From positions 2,418,001 through 2,482,000 of the forward strand of contig NZ_AP024630.1 of NCBI RefSeq assembly GCF_019976975.1: a stretch of DNA of 64,000 bases, written 5' to 3'. The DNA is from Arthrobacter sp. NtRootA1. Its GTDB lineage: Bacteria; Actinomycetota; Actinomycetes; Actinomycetales; Micrococcaceae. Both the position numbers and the translations under genes were made by a program. The notes under the pieces are model-generated. The model did not search any database, had not been told where the DNA came from, and worked only from the letters and a program-made list of their open reading frames with translations. Positions 53,811-64,000 of this stretch are shown here, in pieces. Position 1 is the first letter of the stretch; each line of letters opens with the position of its first letter.

Positions 53811-54560
53811 GTGAAGGTGTCAGCGAACTCCGCCGCAGCAGCGGCCCATATGACGGCGGCTCTCGCCCCCATGGAGCAAGGCTCCGTTGTTTCCGAGGTA
53901 GCGGAGCGGCTGCTCGCCTACTTCACGAGCGGCGACATCGCGCCAGGTACGCGCCTACCCGCTGAGCGCCAACTCGCGGCTTCCCTTGGCGTCGGCCGTT
54001 CAGCTGTGCGCGAGGCACTGGCCGCACTGGAGATACTCGGCATCGTCGTTGTACGACCCGGTTCGGGAACGTACCTGCGCGACGGCGTCTCCGAACTGTT
54101 GCCTCGAACGCTCAGCTGGGGACTCATGCTTGGCGAGCCCAGGACCCGCGAGCTGGTCGAACTGCGCAGCGGGCTGGAGGTTCAGGCTGTGGAACTAGCG
54201 GCGCTCCGAGTCACGGAAGAGGCATTGGGACGTATGCGAGCCAACCTCGACGCCATGGAAAAGAACCTGGACAACCTCACAGCTTTCGTTGAGGCCGACG
54301 CTTTGTTCCACCGCGAGATCGCCAAGGCCTCCGGGAACACGGTCCTCGAAGAGCTCCTGCAGAGCATCCGCTCGCTATTGCGGATCTGGGTTGACCGGGC
54401 ACTGACGGATGAAGGCCATGCAGAAGCCGCGCTCAAGGAACACGCGGCCATCCTTAAGGCACTTGAAACACGTGACCCTGCGGCTGTCTCAAAGACGATG
54501 CGCGCCCACATGGAAACCGCATCTCGACGCCTGCTCGCGGGCTTCGACGCCGCCCAGTAA
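53811..54560 (+). CDS. GntR-family regulator with FCD ligand domain
   Basis: A FadR-subfamily regulator of up to 249 residues: winged HTH (VSEVAERLLAYFTSGDIAPG, LPAERQLAASLGVGRSAVREAL) and an FCD helical ligand domain (ELVELRSGLEVQAVELAAL, FHREIAKASGN, LKEHAAILKAL). Metal ligands Asp/His of FCD are in DALFHREIA and EHAAI. The start could be GTG 53811 or 53817; no ribosome-binding site is seen, so leaderless translation is possible. Located head to head with the apionate/erythrulose operon, it probably represses it until an intermediate such as apionate or erythrulose binds. Confidence 0.85.
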   Translation: MKVSANSAAAAAHMTAALAPMEQGSVVSEVAERLLAYFTSGDIAPGTRLPAERQLAASLGVGRSAVREALAALEILGIVVVRPGSGTYLRDGVSELLPRTLSWGLMLGEPRTRELVELRSGLEVQAVELAALRVTEEALGRMRANLDAMEKNLDNLTAFVEADALFHREIAKASGNTVLEELLQSIRSLLRIWVDRALTDEGHAEAALKEHAAILKALETRDPAAVSKTMRAHMETASRRLLAGFDAAQ

Positions 54561-54597
54561 GACAGTGGCCGGCCTCTATGGCTTCCCACCGCTCTGA

Positions 54598-54870
54598 TTA
54601 CGGCATATCCAGGTGGGCTTTGTAGGCGGTGTCTCTGTTGGTGTTCCAGCCGGCGATGATGCCAGCTCCGAGCATTTGGTCGCTGAGCCGTGCGAAGCGG
54701 TAGCCGGGGTCGGTGTCGAGGGCGAGTTGGAGGCGGTCGATGCGGAGGGTGGCGCCGACCTTGTCATTGTCGAGGGTGACGCAGACGAGGCTTTCTTGTG
54801 GCCAGAACCGGAGGGTGTGCCCGATGAAGCTAGGCAGGTCCGCGGGGTCCTTGATGGTGAGAGCATTCAT
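54598..54870 (-). pseudogene. Truncated DUF4192-family protein
   Basis: The 90-residue frame begins MNALTIKDPADLPSFIGHT and contains LRFWPQESLVCVTLDNDKVG and ATLRIDRLQLAL, the N-terminal signature of DUF4192 proteins, which are usually several hundred residues long in this group. It stops at TAA 54598-54600 without the rest of the domain. It is likely a gene fragment; function of the family is unknown. ATG at 54870 chosen from family similarity. Confidence 0.6.
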
Positions 54871-55102
54871 GGCCCTGGCTCCTCGTGCGTTCTTGACCGT
54901 TGTTGACGGGGCCCGTTCTGCTGGGCCTCCAGACATCCATGGACGCTTGACCTGCCCTCACCATGACCGGATTGCGCCGATTTGGGGATCGAGCGTGCGA
55001 GACGATTGTTGTGCCAGCGTCGCGGACGCAGCGTAACCATTGAGCTGCGCCATTATCGGTTTACATCCCTCGGCGTGGGGAAGTTAGTCCGGAGCGCAAG
55101 GG

Positions 55103-55119
55103 GTACCGTTTTGGTACCG
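55103..55119. promoter_or_regulatory. Direct-repeat operator of the toxin-antitoxin pair
   Basis: GGTACCGT occurs twice, three bases apart, at 55103-55110 and 55114-55121; each contains the palindrome GGTACC. Located directly before the antitoxin start, this fits the repeated short operators bound by ribbon-helix-helix antitoxins. Confidence 0.5.
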
Positions 55120-55126
55120 TGGGTTC

Positions 55127-55333
55127 ATGGCTATGAATCTGAGCGTCCCTGATGAGCTCGATCGTCGGCTGGAGAAGCTGGCCGCTGAAGAACACACGTC
55201 CAAGTCCGCGCTTCTCTTGCAGGGGGCCGAGTTGGTTTTGCAGCGCCATGCTCGTAGGCGCGAGATTACTGAGGGTCTGGATTTTGTCATGAGCCATGAT
55301 GCTGAGTTGCTCACTCGCCTTGAGGACGCGTGA
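55127..55333 (+). CDS. Ribbon-helix-helix (CopG-like) antitoxin
   Basis: A 68-residue protein beginning MAMNLSVPDELDRRLEKLA, with a short beta strand followed by two helices (EEHTSKSALLLQGAELVL) as in CopG/RHH DNA-binding antitoxins, and a C-terminal tail (ITEGLDFVMSHDAELLTRLED) suited to bind the toxin. Its stop overlaps the toxin start as GTGA, the usual antitoxin-first arrangement. It should neutralise the Doc-like toxin and repress its own promoter. Confidence 0.8.
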   Translation: MAMNLSVPDELDRRLEKLAAEEHTSKSALLLQGAELVLQRHARRREITEGLDFVMSHDAELLTRLEDA

Positions 55334-55641
55334 CCGCCTACCTGGAAATTGAAGACGCGCTTCAAGTTGTAGATCGCTATGGCTTCCAGATCCGCGACGT
55401 CGGCTTGTTGGCGTCGGCATTGACCAGGCCGGCGACAACCGTAAGGGGCGCGGAAGCTTATCCGGAACTAGCGGTGAAGGCGGCTGCTTTGCTTGAGTCG
55501 GTCGCGCGGTTCCATCCACTGCTTGATGGGAACAAACGGACTGCGTGGACGATTATGGTGCTCCTGCTATGGATCAACGGCTACCGTCATAACTTCACAA
55601 CTGACGAGGGCTTCAGACTAGTGGTGGGTGTCGCCGCCGGG
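55330..55641 (+). pseudogene. Doc/Fic-type toxin, C terminus lost
   Basis: GTG at 55330 starts a Doc-like protein: ALTRPATTVRGAEAYPELAVKAAALLESV and the Fic-type loop FHPLLDGNKRTAW (residues 61-73), whose His and Asn-Lys-Arg residues bind nucleotide. Family similarity ends at about residue 104 (RLVVGVAAG); from 55642 the frame runs on into unrelated low-complexity sequence for ~160 codons. The break coincides with a 35-base repeat also found at 59.3 kb, so a mobile element probably truncated the gene. Doc toxins are about 120-130 residues, so only the last helix is missing; partial activity cannot be excluded. Confidence 0.7.
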
Positions 55642-55667
55642 TGCGGCCTGTTTAGTTTGGGTGGGGG
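55633..55667 (+). repeat. 35-base repeat, copy 1 (element end inside the toxin gene)
   Basis: Starts with the small hairpin GCCGCCGGGTGCGGC and ends AGTTTGGGTGGGGG. It differs at two positions from the copy at 59289-59323, in the same orientation, and marks the point where toxin similarity ends. Confidence 0.6.
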
Positions 55668-55909
55668 TATGCCCACCGATCCGTTTAGATGGCGGCGTCG
55701 TTCAACCCAGAGGTCTGAATCCGATGGCTGCGGCTATCGATCGATGCGACTATGTACAAAGCCTTCTTCGAAGACATCAACCAAGGTGCCGACGGCGGCA
55801 TCTAGGCGGAGCTTATCCGGGCGCGGGGGTCTGTCCAGCGGATGGGATCCTCCGGTGTGCGTGGCCTACTCACCGTCTTCGGGACGGACGAGTCGGATCC
55901 GCTTGGCGA

Positions 55910-56116
55910 TCAGGTTACCGGGGCTGGATTCCGATGCCTTCGCTGCGCTGTGGTGCATTCGCTGTCGCCGCGGCGGCACATCTCCACGAACGGTTCGAAC
56001 AGGTCGATTGGGGTGCAGTCCAGAATATCGCAGAGCGACGCGAAGGTCCTGGCCGGGATGCGCTCCGGCGCGGCAGTACCAGTCGGTAGACCAGGTCAGC
56101 TTCCCCGCTGAACACT
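55910..56116 (-). pseudogene. Remnant of an XRE-type HTH regulator, frameshifted
   Basis: On the minus strand one frame reads SGEADLVYRLV and the next frame continues TAAPERIPARTFASLCDILD then CTPIDLFEPFVEMCRRGDSE, ending at TGA 55910-55912. Joined, this is the second half of the short Cro/C1-type regulators that accompany integrases in actinobacterial mobile elements (pattern SREQVYRLV...P.R....TLAALCDILDCTPNDL). The N-terminal half is gone and a frameshift near the LV codons separates the parts. Confidence 0.5.
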
Positions 56117-56128
56117 AGGTTTCGAAAA

Positions 56129-56166
56129 GTGTCAGGGCCGGCTGCAGTTGCAACCGGCCCTGACAC
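56129..56166 (-). terminator. katG terminator
   Basis: GTGTCAGGGCCGG (56129-56141) pairs perfectly with CCGGCCCTGACAC (56154-56166) 19 bases beyond the katG stop on the minus strand. Confidence 0.8.
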
Positions 56167-56185
56167 CACTGTTCAGTTGAACTTG

Positions 56186-58699
<2,514 letters not shown>

Positions 58700-59204
58700 T
58701 CAAACATATTCTTTGCTCGTTACGGGTCTCTCGTCGAAGCTTCTTCACGTTTCCGTCACATACATGACACTGTTGCATACCAACGTTGCAGTGTCTTCTG
58801 GGCGCACCCTGGGAACTCAGGGAGCTTGGCGAGGTGTTTCATCGTTCTGCGGGGCGGAGTGTGGCCGGATTCTGGGTTGTTCGACGGATTCGTGGGAGTC
58901 ATGCCCCGGAGGCTGCGCCCTCATCGAATCAGGAGGGTCCCAGCGGGCTGAAAGCGTGAGATTGAGCCGGACGATCTGCAGATGTGGCGGCACCTATTTA
59001 TTGGCGCCGGCCCGAGTGTGCGGAGAACGGTTGTCTGTTCCTCCGTGGTAGATCGAGCAAAAAAGTGGTGTGGACAATGTGCACATTTTCTACCTTGGAC
59101 TGGCTCGTACACCCATCGGATTGGCCCGGATTCCGCCTGTTCCTGCCACTTCCCAGTGTTCACGCGGGCCGGAATCCCGTTCGAGTCCACCTCGGGCACG
59201 GCAT

Positions 59205-59227
59205 AACCCCTCGTCAGAGGGGTTTTT
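59205..59227 (+). terminator. Rho-independent terminator
   Basis: AACCCCTC (59205-59212) pairs with GAGGGGTT (59217-59224) around a four-base loop and is followed by a T-run. No intact gene precedes it; it may belong to a lost tRNA or other RNA gene, since a tRNA-end-like stretch lies just before it. Confidence 0.7.
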
Positions 59228-59288
59228 GCTTTTGAGTGTGTACAAAGCTTGACATTTGTCTCTGATTTGGAGGCCCGGTTGGTGCCTG

Positions 59289-59323
59289 GCCGCCGGGTGC
59301 GGCCAGTTCAGTTTGGGTGGGGG
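59289..59323 (+). repeat. 35-base repeat, copy 2
   Basis: Same orientation as the copy at 55633-55667, 33 of 35 positions identical, again starting with a GCCGC/GCGGC hairpin. Sequence on both sides differs, so only the element end is shared. Confidence 0.6.
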
Positions 59324-59586
59324 AGCCGGTTCCGGATTTCTTGCTCACACAGCTTCATTGGAGCGTGGAGACATGATGGAACTCATCGATCGCCAGTACC
59401 GTCAAAACGCTTTCGGTGGGTGCTTGTTGAGGGCAAACCGAGGCGTCGCATGCGTGCACACCAGGGTTGCATCCGGGCCATTCAGGAAGTCGATGGACGT
59501 CCGATGTTAACGAGGACGACGGCGGGAGTCACCTCCCGCCGTCGTGAGCCGTTCGGCTTGCCGCCTCGCATTGTTGGCGCGAGCGC

Positions 59587-60159
59587 TCAGCCTTCAAGCT
59601 TGGAATGCTCGCCCAGACGGTGCCATGAACGGTTGTGGTAGACCAGAGCGTCACCGGGTTCGCCCGCGTGGACGTCACGCATCACGCGAGACTCCAGGGC
59701 GTGAACGGCGATGATTGTGGAGGTCCCTACCTCCATACGATTGATGACGGCGCAGCGCACCCAGGCGCGGACATCGTTATACACCGCTTCGCCGGTTGCA
59801 AGGGCCGACCATCGGTGCGTCTGGTCAAAGCGGTCGACGCCGGGGGTCGCGCCAAACTTCGCCAAGTCGACGTCGTGTGCGTCCAGCAGGTGCACGACGA
59901 CGGTTTCGGCGCGCGAGAGCACCACGGACGCGGAGGACAGTGCCGAGACCGAGAAAATCAGCAACGGAGGTTCCGCACTCACTGACACGACCGACGATAC
60001 CGTCAGTGCCACCGGTCCTTCGCCGGCATCAGCCGTGATAACGGCGACACCTCCCGGGTGGCCACGGAACAGTGCTTTGAATTCGTCGGCCGAGAGGGAG
60101 GACGGGAAGCTTTGCTTCGGAGCCTCGAGCCAGGTGTCTGCGGGGTAGGCGTGAAACAT
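59587..60159 (-). CDS. Flavin reductase family protein
   Basis: A 190-residue split-barrel flavin reductase: FKALFRGHPGGVAVITA, VALTVSSVVSVSAEPPLLIFSV and AVHALESRVM follow the FMN-binding pattern of HpaC-like reductases. ATG at 60159 stands two bases after the mesD stop. Such enzymes feed reduced flavin to monooxygenases. Next to mesX it would supply reduced FMN to that putative oxygenase. No membrane or export signal. Confidence 0.85.
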   Translation of the reverse strand: MFHAYPADTWLEAPKQSFPSSLSADEFKALFRGHPGGVAVITADAGEGPVALTVSSVVSVSAEPPLLIFSVSALSSASVVLSRAETVVVHLLDAHDVDLAKFGATPGVDRFDQTHRWSALATGEAVYNDVRAWVRCAVINRMEVGTSTIIAVHALESRVMRDVHAGEPGDALVYHNRSWHRLGEHSKLEG

Positions 60160-60161
60160 CG

Positions 60162-61208
60162 TTAGGACACCCTGGGGGCGGAGCGGGCGAGTTCCTCGCG
60201 AATGATGTTCGTCCCTGCGCTGAGAGCACTCAGCTTGGCCAGTGCGACGTCCCGGGGGAACGGTGCCATGCCGCAGTTGGAGCTGGCGATGAGCTTGTCC
60301 GCATCGACGAACTGCAGGGCCTTGCGGAGGGTGTTGGCGACGTCCTCCGGGGTCTCGATGGTTTCGCTTGCGACGTCGATTGCCCCGAGCATGACTTTCT
60401 TGCCGCGGAGGAGCTCGATGAGGTCCATGGGCACGTGGGAGTTCTGGGATTCCAGTGAGATGATGTCGATGCTGGAGCTCTGAAGCAGCGGGAACGTTTC
60501 CTCGTACTGGCGCCACTGTGAGCCGAGCGTCGCCTTCCAGTCATTATTCGCCTTGATCCCGTAGCCGTAGCAGATATGCACGGCGGTCTCCGCGCGCAGT
60601 CCTTCGGCCGCTCTCTCAAGCGCAGCCACGCCCCAGTCCTTGACCTCATCGAGGAAGACATTGAACGCGGGCTCGTCGAACTGGATGATGTCCACGCCGG
60701 CTGCCTCTAGTTCTTTCGCCTCCTGGTTCAGGATCGCGGCGAACTCCCAGGCCAGCTTCTCGCGGCTCTTGTAGTGGTCATCGTAGAGTGTGTCCACCAT
60801 CGTCATTGGACCGGGAAGAGTCCATTTGATCGGCCGGTCGGTGGTCGCGCGGAGGAACTTTGCGTCTTCGACGAATACCGGCCGCTCGCGGCGCACCGGT
60901 CCGACGACGGTCGGCACGCTCGCGTCGTAACGATCGCGGATGCGCACGGTCTTGCGCTGTTCAAAGTCGACCCCGCTGAGATGCTCAATGAAGGTCGTGA
61001 CGAAGTGCTGGCGGGTTTGCTCGCCGTCGCTGACGATGTCGATGCCGCGTCGGCTCTGCTCGTGGATTGCGATACGCAGCGCATCCTGCTTGCCCTCGAG
61101 CAGCGCATCTCCCTCCAGCTTCCACGGGGACCAAAGAGTCTCCGGCTGCGCGAGCCACGATGGTTTCGGCAGGCTTCCGACAACGGTGGTGGGCAAAAGT
61201 GTGTTCAT
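60162..61208 (-). CDS. mesD: Core-only, folate-independent methionine synthase (MesD type)
   Basis: A 348-residue protein equal to the C-terminal half of cobalamin-independent methionine synthase: DIVSDGEQTRQHF, IIQFDEPAFN, and zinc ligands in AVHICYGYG (His, Cys) and IASSNCGMAPF (Cys). It lacks the N-terminal folate-binding half of MetE. Its partner gene is DUF1852 (mesX), the combination described for MesD, which makes methionine in aerobes with a methyl source other than methyltetrahydrofolate. ATG at 61208 begins the conserved LLPTTVVGSLPKP start. Clustered with a flavin reductase and a LysR regulator. Confidence 0.85.
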   Translation of the reverse strand: MNTLLPTTVVGSLPKPSWLAQPETLWSPWKLEGDALLEGKQDALRIAIHEQSRRGIDIVSDGEQTRQHFVTTFIEHLSGVDFEQRKTVRIRDRYDASVPTVVGPVRRERPVFVEDAKFLRATTDRPIKWTLPGPMTMVDTLYDDHYKSREKLAWEFAAILNQEAKELEAAGVDIIQFDEPAFNVFLDEVKDWGVAALERAAEGLRAETAVHICYGYGIKANNDWKATLGSQWRQYEETFPLLQSSSIDIISLESQNSHVPMDLIELLRGKKVMLGAIDVASETIETPEDVANTLRKALQFVDADKLIASSNCGMAPFPRDVALAKLSALSAGTNIIREELARSAPRVS

Positions 61209-61228
61209 GATTGACGATTCTCCGTGGG

Positions 61229-62221
61229 TCAGTTGACGAGAGCGGGGTATTTGGCGGTCCACTGGTCCAATAGATCCTTGTGGGGCGTGATGAAGTGTTC
61301 CTCCGTGTACTTCGCCTGCGTGACCGCGAGCTGACTGCGCTCGACGCGGTCGTAAGCGATCTGGGTCCGCGAGTAATCCTGCTCTCCCAGGCTCGGCTGG
61401 TAGACGTGGGCGGCGGCGGAGTTAGCGTTGTAGATCTCCGGGCGGTAGATCTTCTGGAACGTCTCCATGGTGCTGATCGTGCCGATGAGCTGCAGGTTGG
61501 AGTAGTCGTTGAGCAGGTCGCCGCGGAAATAGAAGGCGAGCGGCGCAACGCTGCCGCGTGGCATGAAGTAGCGAACCTGGAGCCCCATCTTTGCGAAGTA
61601 CGCGTCCGTCAGCGAGAACTCGTCCTGCTGGTACTCGACGCCCAGGACCGGGTGACGGTTCTCCGTTCGCCGGTACGTCTTGCTCGTGGAGACGCTGATG
61701 CACACCACAGGCGACTGCGGGAAGCGTTCCTGGCATGCCGGGGAATCGAGGAATTGCTGGAACAGTTTGCCGTGAAGATCGCCGAAGTTCTCGGGAACGG
61801 TGGGCTTGCCAGACTCCGCTGCTGCCGCTGGCAGTACGACGCTGAAGTCGAAGTCACGGACGTAGGAGGAGAAGTTGTTCCCCACGATCCCTTGGTGGCG
61901 GACCCCGTTCAGCTGGTCGACGATCTGGATGTCGAGAACCTCGAACAGGGGGAACTGCTGATCCGTACCTTCGGCAGTGAACTCTATCTGCACGGAAACG
62001 ATCTCAAGCTCGAGCGTGTAGCGGTCCCGGTCCGGGTTGTCCCAGCTTGCGAGATCGTTGAAGCGGCGCCGAATCATGGTCAAGGCGTTGCGGAGGTTCT
62101 CCTGGCGGTGCTCGCCCCGTGCCAGGTTGGCGAAATTCGTCGTGATCCGCGAGCCTTCCGACGGGGAGTAGTCCTCGTCGAAGGGGGTCGTGGTGATGCT
62201 GAAGGTGAAGTCGTCTGCCAT
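61229..62221 (-). CDS. mesX: DUF1852 putative oxygenase MesX
   Basis: A 330-residue DUF1852 protein: the conserved opening TFSITTTPFDEDYSPSEGSR and TTNFANLARGEHRQENLRN are clear, as are VGVEYQQDEFSLTDAYFAKM and GLQVRYFMPRGSVAPLAFYF (shown here as two parts). MesX is required for MesD function and is thought to be an oxygenase that generates the methyl donor. ATG at 62221 fits family length; the frame continues to 62302 but without conservation. Twenty bases separate it from mesD. Confidence 0.85.
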   Translation of the reverse strand: MADDFTFSITTTPFDEDYSPSEGSRITTNFANLARGEHRQENLRNALTMIRRRFNDLASWDNPDRDRYTLELEIVSVQIEFTAEGTDQQFPLFEVLDIQIVDQLNGVRHQGIVGNNFSSYVRDFDFSVVLPAAAAESGKPTVPENFGDLHGKLFQQFLDSPACQERFPQSPVVCISVSTSKTYRRTENRHPVLGVEYQQDEFSLTDAYFAKMGLQVRYFMPRGSVAPLAFYFRGDLLNDYSNLQLIGTISTMETFQKIYRPEIYNANSAAAHVYQPSLGEQDYSRTQIAYDRVERSQLAVTQAKYTEEHFITPHKDLLDQWTAKYPALVN

Positions 62222-62301
62222 GTGCTGCCAATCCGTTGATGGGCCGGAGACGGCCTTTCCGAAGGGGATGTATCCATGGTGCAGCCTTCCGATGGGTATC
62301 A

Positions 62302-62318
62302 AGTAACTAGTGGTTACT
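62302..62318. promoter_or_regulatory. Inverted repeat in the mesX-lysR intergenic region
   Basis: AGTAAC (62302-62307) and GTTACT (62313-62318) form a short inverted repeat with a five-base spacer between the divergent genes, a typical LysR-type binding site shape. Confidence 0.5.
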
Positions 62319-62341
62319 ATGCATTCATATAGAATCTTCCT

Positions 62342-63283
62342 ATGCCTCAGATTTCGAGCGGATTGACCCTGCAGCAGCTCCGTTACTTCATAGAAGTTGC
62401 GGCTGAGGGGTCGATCTCCGCGGCCGCCGATCTTCTCTTCGTAGCGCAGCCGACAATGTCCGCCTCGATGAAGGACCTTGAGGCCCGGGTTGGCCGTGCG
62501 CTTCTGGTTCGCTCCGCCCGCGGAGTCACCCTTACCGCCGACGGGGTAGAGTTCCTCGGCTACGCGAGGCAGGTCGTCGAGCAGTTCGCTCTCCTCGAGC
62601 AGCGCTACCTTGGTAGGCCACCGCGGCGACGCCTTCTCGGGGTGTCAACGCAGCACTACTCATTCGCGGTGGATGCCTTCGTCCGGATGGTCAAGGCCAC
62701 TGATGTGGCCGAATACGAGTTCTCTCTGCGTGAGTCCCGTACCTGGGACATCATCGAGGATGTCCGGACGCTCCGCAGCGAGATAGGCATCCTCTACCGG
62801 AACGATTTCAACCGGAAGGTCATCGACAAGCTGCTCCGGGAATCCGGGCTCGCGTTCACTCCGCTTTTCCTCGCCGATCCGCACATTTTCATTTCACGGA
62901 ACCATCCGCTCGCCTCAAAAGAGCGTGCGACTCTCGCCGATCTCGCCGGTTTGCCCCGGCTAACCTTCGATCAAGGTGCGAACAACTCCTTTTACTTCGC
63001 CGAGGAGATTCTCTCCACCTTGTCCAGTAAGCAGGAGATCCGGGTCTCTGACCGGGCCACGATCTTCAACCTCATGATCGGGCTCCACGGCTACACGATC
63101 TCGACGGGCATCATCAGCGGGCAGCTCGACCCGGAGATCGTCGCCATCCCGCTCGACGTTGACGAACGCATCGAGATCGGCTGGATCGGCCACGCCGCGA
63201 TTCCGCTCACCGACCAAGCGCAGCGCTACCTCAAGGAATTGCGGGCCGTCGTCGCTGAGTTCGGCGTGGCGCTACTCAACTGA
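62342..63283 (+). CDS. LysR-family regulator of the mes operon
   Basis: A 313-residue LysR-type regulator: N-terminal HTH (LTLQQLRYFIEVAAEGSISA, VAQPTMSASMKDLEARVG) and a co-inducer domain with RLTFDQGANNSFYF and a C-terminal ADQAQRYL-like end. It is divergent from mesX and shares a 120-base control region with it, so it probably regulates methionine synthesis from the alternative methyl source. No clear ribosome-binding site precedes ATG 62342. Confidence 0.85.
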   Translation: MPQISSGLTLQQLRYFIEVAAEGSISAAADLLFVAQPTMSASMKDLEARVGRALLVRSARGVTLTADGVEFLGYARQVVEQFALLEQRYLGRPPRRRLLGVSTQHYSFAVDAFVRMVKATDVAEYEFSLRESRTWDIIEDVRTLRSEIGILYRNDFNRKVIDKLLRESGLAFTPLFLADPHIFISRNHPLASKERATLADLAGLPRLTFDQGANNSFYFAEEILSTLSSKQEIRVSDRATIFNLMIGLHGYTISTGIISGQLDPEIVAIPLDVDERIEIGWIGHAAIPLTDQAQRYLKELRAVVAEFGVALLN

Positions 63284-63511
63284 CTGCAGTTGGGTGGGCG
63301 GGTCATTGCCCTTTCATTGATTGGATGTGTTAGTTGCAGCCGAGCGGGTTGCTGGTGTCGTACATGGCTGGGGCGGACGCCGTCGTTGGTGCCCTGGCGC
63401 GGGAACGGGCCGCACCCGGGAAGCAGTTCGAACTGGCCATCCACCTATATTCTGTCTGTGGACCCGTGAAAGAAACCCAGGGCTCCAACCGGAACGAATG
63501 GAGCGCCCCCG

Positions 63512-64000
63512 GTGTTGTTTGACGCATTGGAGCGGCAGATCGTGGCCGCCCTTCAGATCGATCCGCGCTGCCCTTGGCGCAAGATGGCTGCCGTGTTGGG
63601 GGAGGCTGAGCGAACGGTGGCACGCCGGGGCTCCCAACTGTTGGAGTCCGGAGCCGTTGCGGTGGTTGGCGTACGGCCAAAGCCTGCGGCTGTGCTCTTC
63701 GAGATGCGGTGCATTCCCGGAACGCTGAGGACGGCAGCGAAAGCACTGGCCCAGCGGAAAGACATCACATTCGTTTACACCACAACGGGCACTGGCGATT
63801 GCGTGGCCGAGATCATGACCGACCCCAGGCACATGGCTGACGTGCTGTCAGACGAGCTCCCCTCCACCATTGGCCTCAGGGATTCAACGAGCTACCCGGT
63901 GCTGCGATACTTCCGCACCATCCGGGGGTGGCGGCCGGAGATTCTTAGCGCGGACCGTGCCGAGGCGCTCCGATCAACGCTCACCCTGGATTCGGGCATC
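63512..64000 (+). CDS. Lrp/AsnC-family transcriptional regulator (cut by window edge)
   Basis: From GTG 63512 the frame stays open for 163 codons to the window end. It begins LFDALERQIVAALQIDPR and WRKMAAVLGEAERTVARRGS, the asnC-type HTH, followed by an alpha/beta domain (RTAAKALAQRKDITFVYTTT, GTGDCVAEIMTD). GGAG stands eight bases before the GTG. A second HTH or ligand domain would be expected past the edge, since AsnC-type proteins of this kind often carry two modules. Target genes cannot be seen. Confidence 0.7.
   Translation, partial: MLFDALERQIVAALQIDPRCPWRKMAAVLGEAERTVARRGSQLLESGAVAVVGVRPKPAAVLFEMRCIPGTLRTAAKALAQRKDITFVYTTTGTGDCVAEIMTDPRHMADVLSDELPSTIGLRDSTSYPVLRYFRTIRGWRPEILSADRAEALRSTLTLDSGI

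Noticed and set aside
58781..58790. CAACGTTGCA near the katG upstream region, shared with the LacI-type operators
   Set aside because: Only ten bases match, it lacks the outer half-site and a promoter in the right position, and katG has no link with the sugar genes.
59010..59200. Possible complete tRNA gene before the terminator
   Set aside because: The T-stem does not pair well and no D-arm, anticodon arm or matching 5' acceptor strand is found at proper distance; only a 3'-end-like fragment remains.
63321..63728. 135-codon plus-strand frame near the right edge
   Set aside because: Overlaps the Lrp/AsnC-family gene in another frame, and the latter has a clear domain and ribosome-binding site.

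Overview
The window is GC-rich DNA with densely overlapping genes. Together with its GntR, LacI and MFS repertoire, this suggests a soil or plant-associated actinobacterium, most likely Arthrobacter in the broad sense (Micrococcaceae). The genus is inferred from overall resemblance, not from a marker gene. Almost everything here serves the uptake and breakdown of plant-derived sugars and glycosides.

Region 1 (1-3.2 kb) is a worn edge: the tail of an FAD oxidoreductase, a frameshifted PucR-type regulator remnant, one intact MDR-type oxidoreductase, and about 1.5 kb with no recognisable gene. Region 2 (3.2-19.6 kb) is a catabolic island for an unidentified sugar or sugar acid. It has two SDRs, three Gfo/Idh/MocA dehydrogenases, two TIM-barrel isomerase/epimerase proteins, two VOC proteins, a KDPG-type aldolase, a P-loop kinase, two MFS carriers, a complete sugar ABC importer and a LacI regulator. 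Three promoters in it carry the same tandem operator (TGAGATCGGTTGCA) placed directly after the -10 box, so the island is probably one regulon. Three very short ORFs with good ribosome-binding sites precede genes in this island; two of them are ATGA-coupled to the next gene.

Region 3 (19.8-47.1 kb) holds two more LacI regulators and a likely single operon from 22.3 to 39.2 kb. The operon encodes an oligopeptide-type ABC importer (with a permease-ATPase fusion), a GH78 rhamnosidase, a GH43 enzyme, two apiosidase-like DUF5060/DUF5605 proteins, an MFS carrier, a D-apionate lactonase homologue (ApnL) and an SDR. Opposite or beyond it lie a secreted esterase-like protein, a second GH43-type enzyme, a GH3 enzyme and a third apiosidase-like paralogue.

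Region 4 (47.4-54.6 kb) is a reverse-strand operon whose products match D-apionate oxidoisomerase (ApnO), 3-oxo-isoapionate decarboxylase (OiaC), L-erythrulose-1-phosphate isomerase (LerI), D-erythrulose-4-phosphate isomerase (DerI), L-erythrulose kinase (LerK) and an ACS-type MFS carrier, with a divergent GntR/FCD regulator. Regions 3 and 4 together read as a near-complete route from apiose-containing glycosides to D-erythrose 4-phosphate. The usual Gfo/Idh-type D-apiose dehydrogenase is absent, and an SDR coupled to apnL may replace it. A shared LacI-type operator (TGNAACGTTNCA) ties together the promoters of region 3.

Region 5 (54.6-64 kb) is mixed: a DUF4192 fragment, a toxin-antitoxin pair whose Doc-like toxin is interrupted by a repeated element, an XRE-type regulator remnant, katG, a mesX-mesD-flavin reductase methionine synthesis operon with a divergent LysR regulator, and the start of an Lrp/AsnC-family regulator cut by the window edge. 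I saw no rRNA, complete tRNA, CRISPR array or intact transposase.
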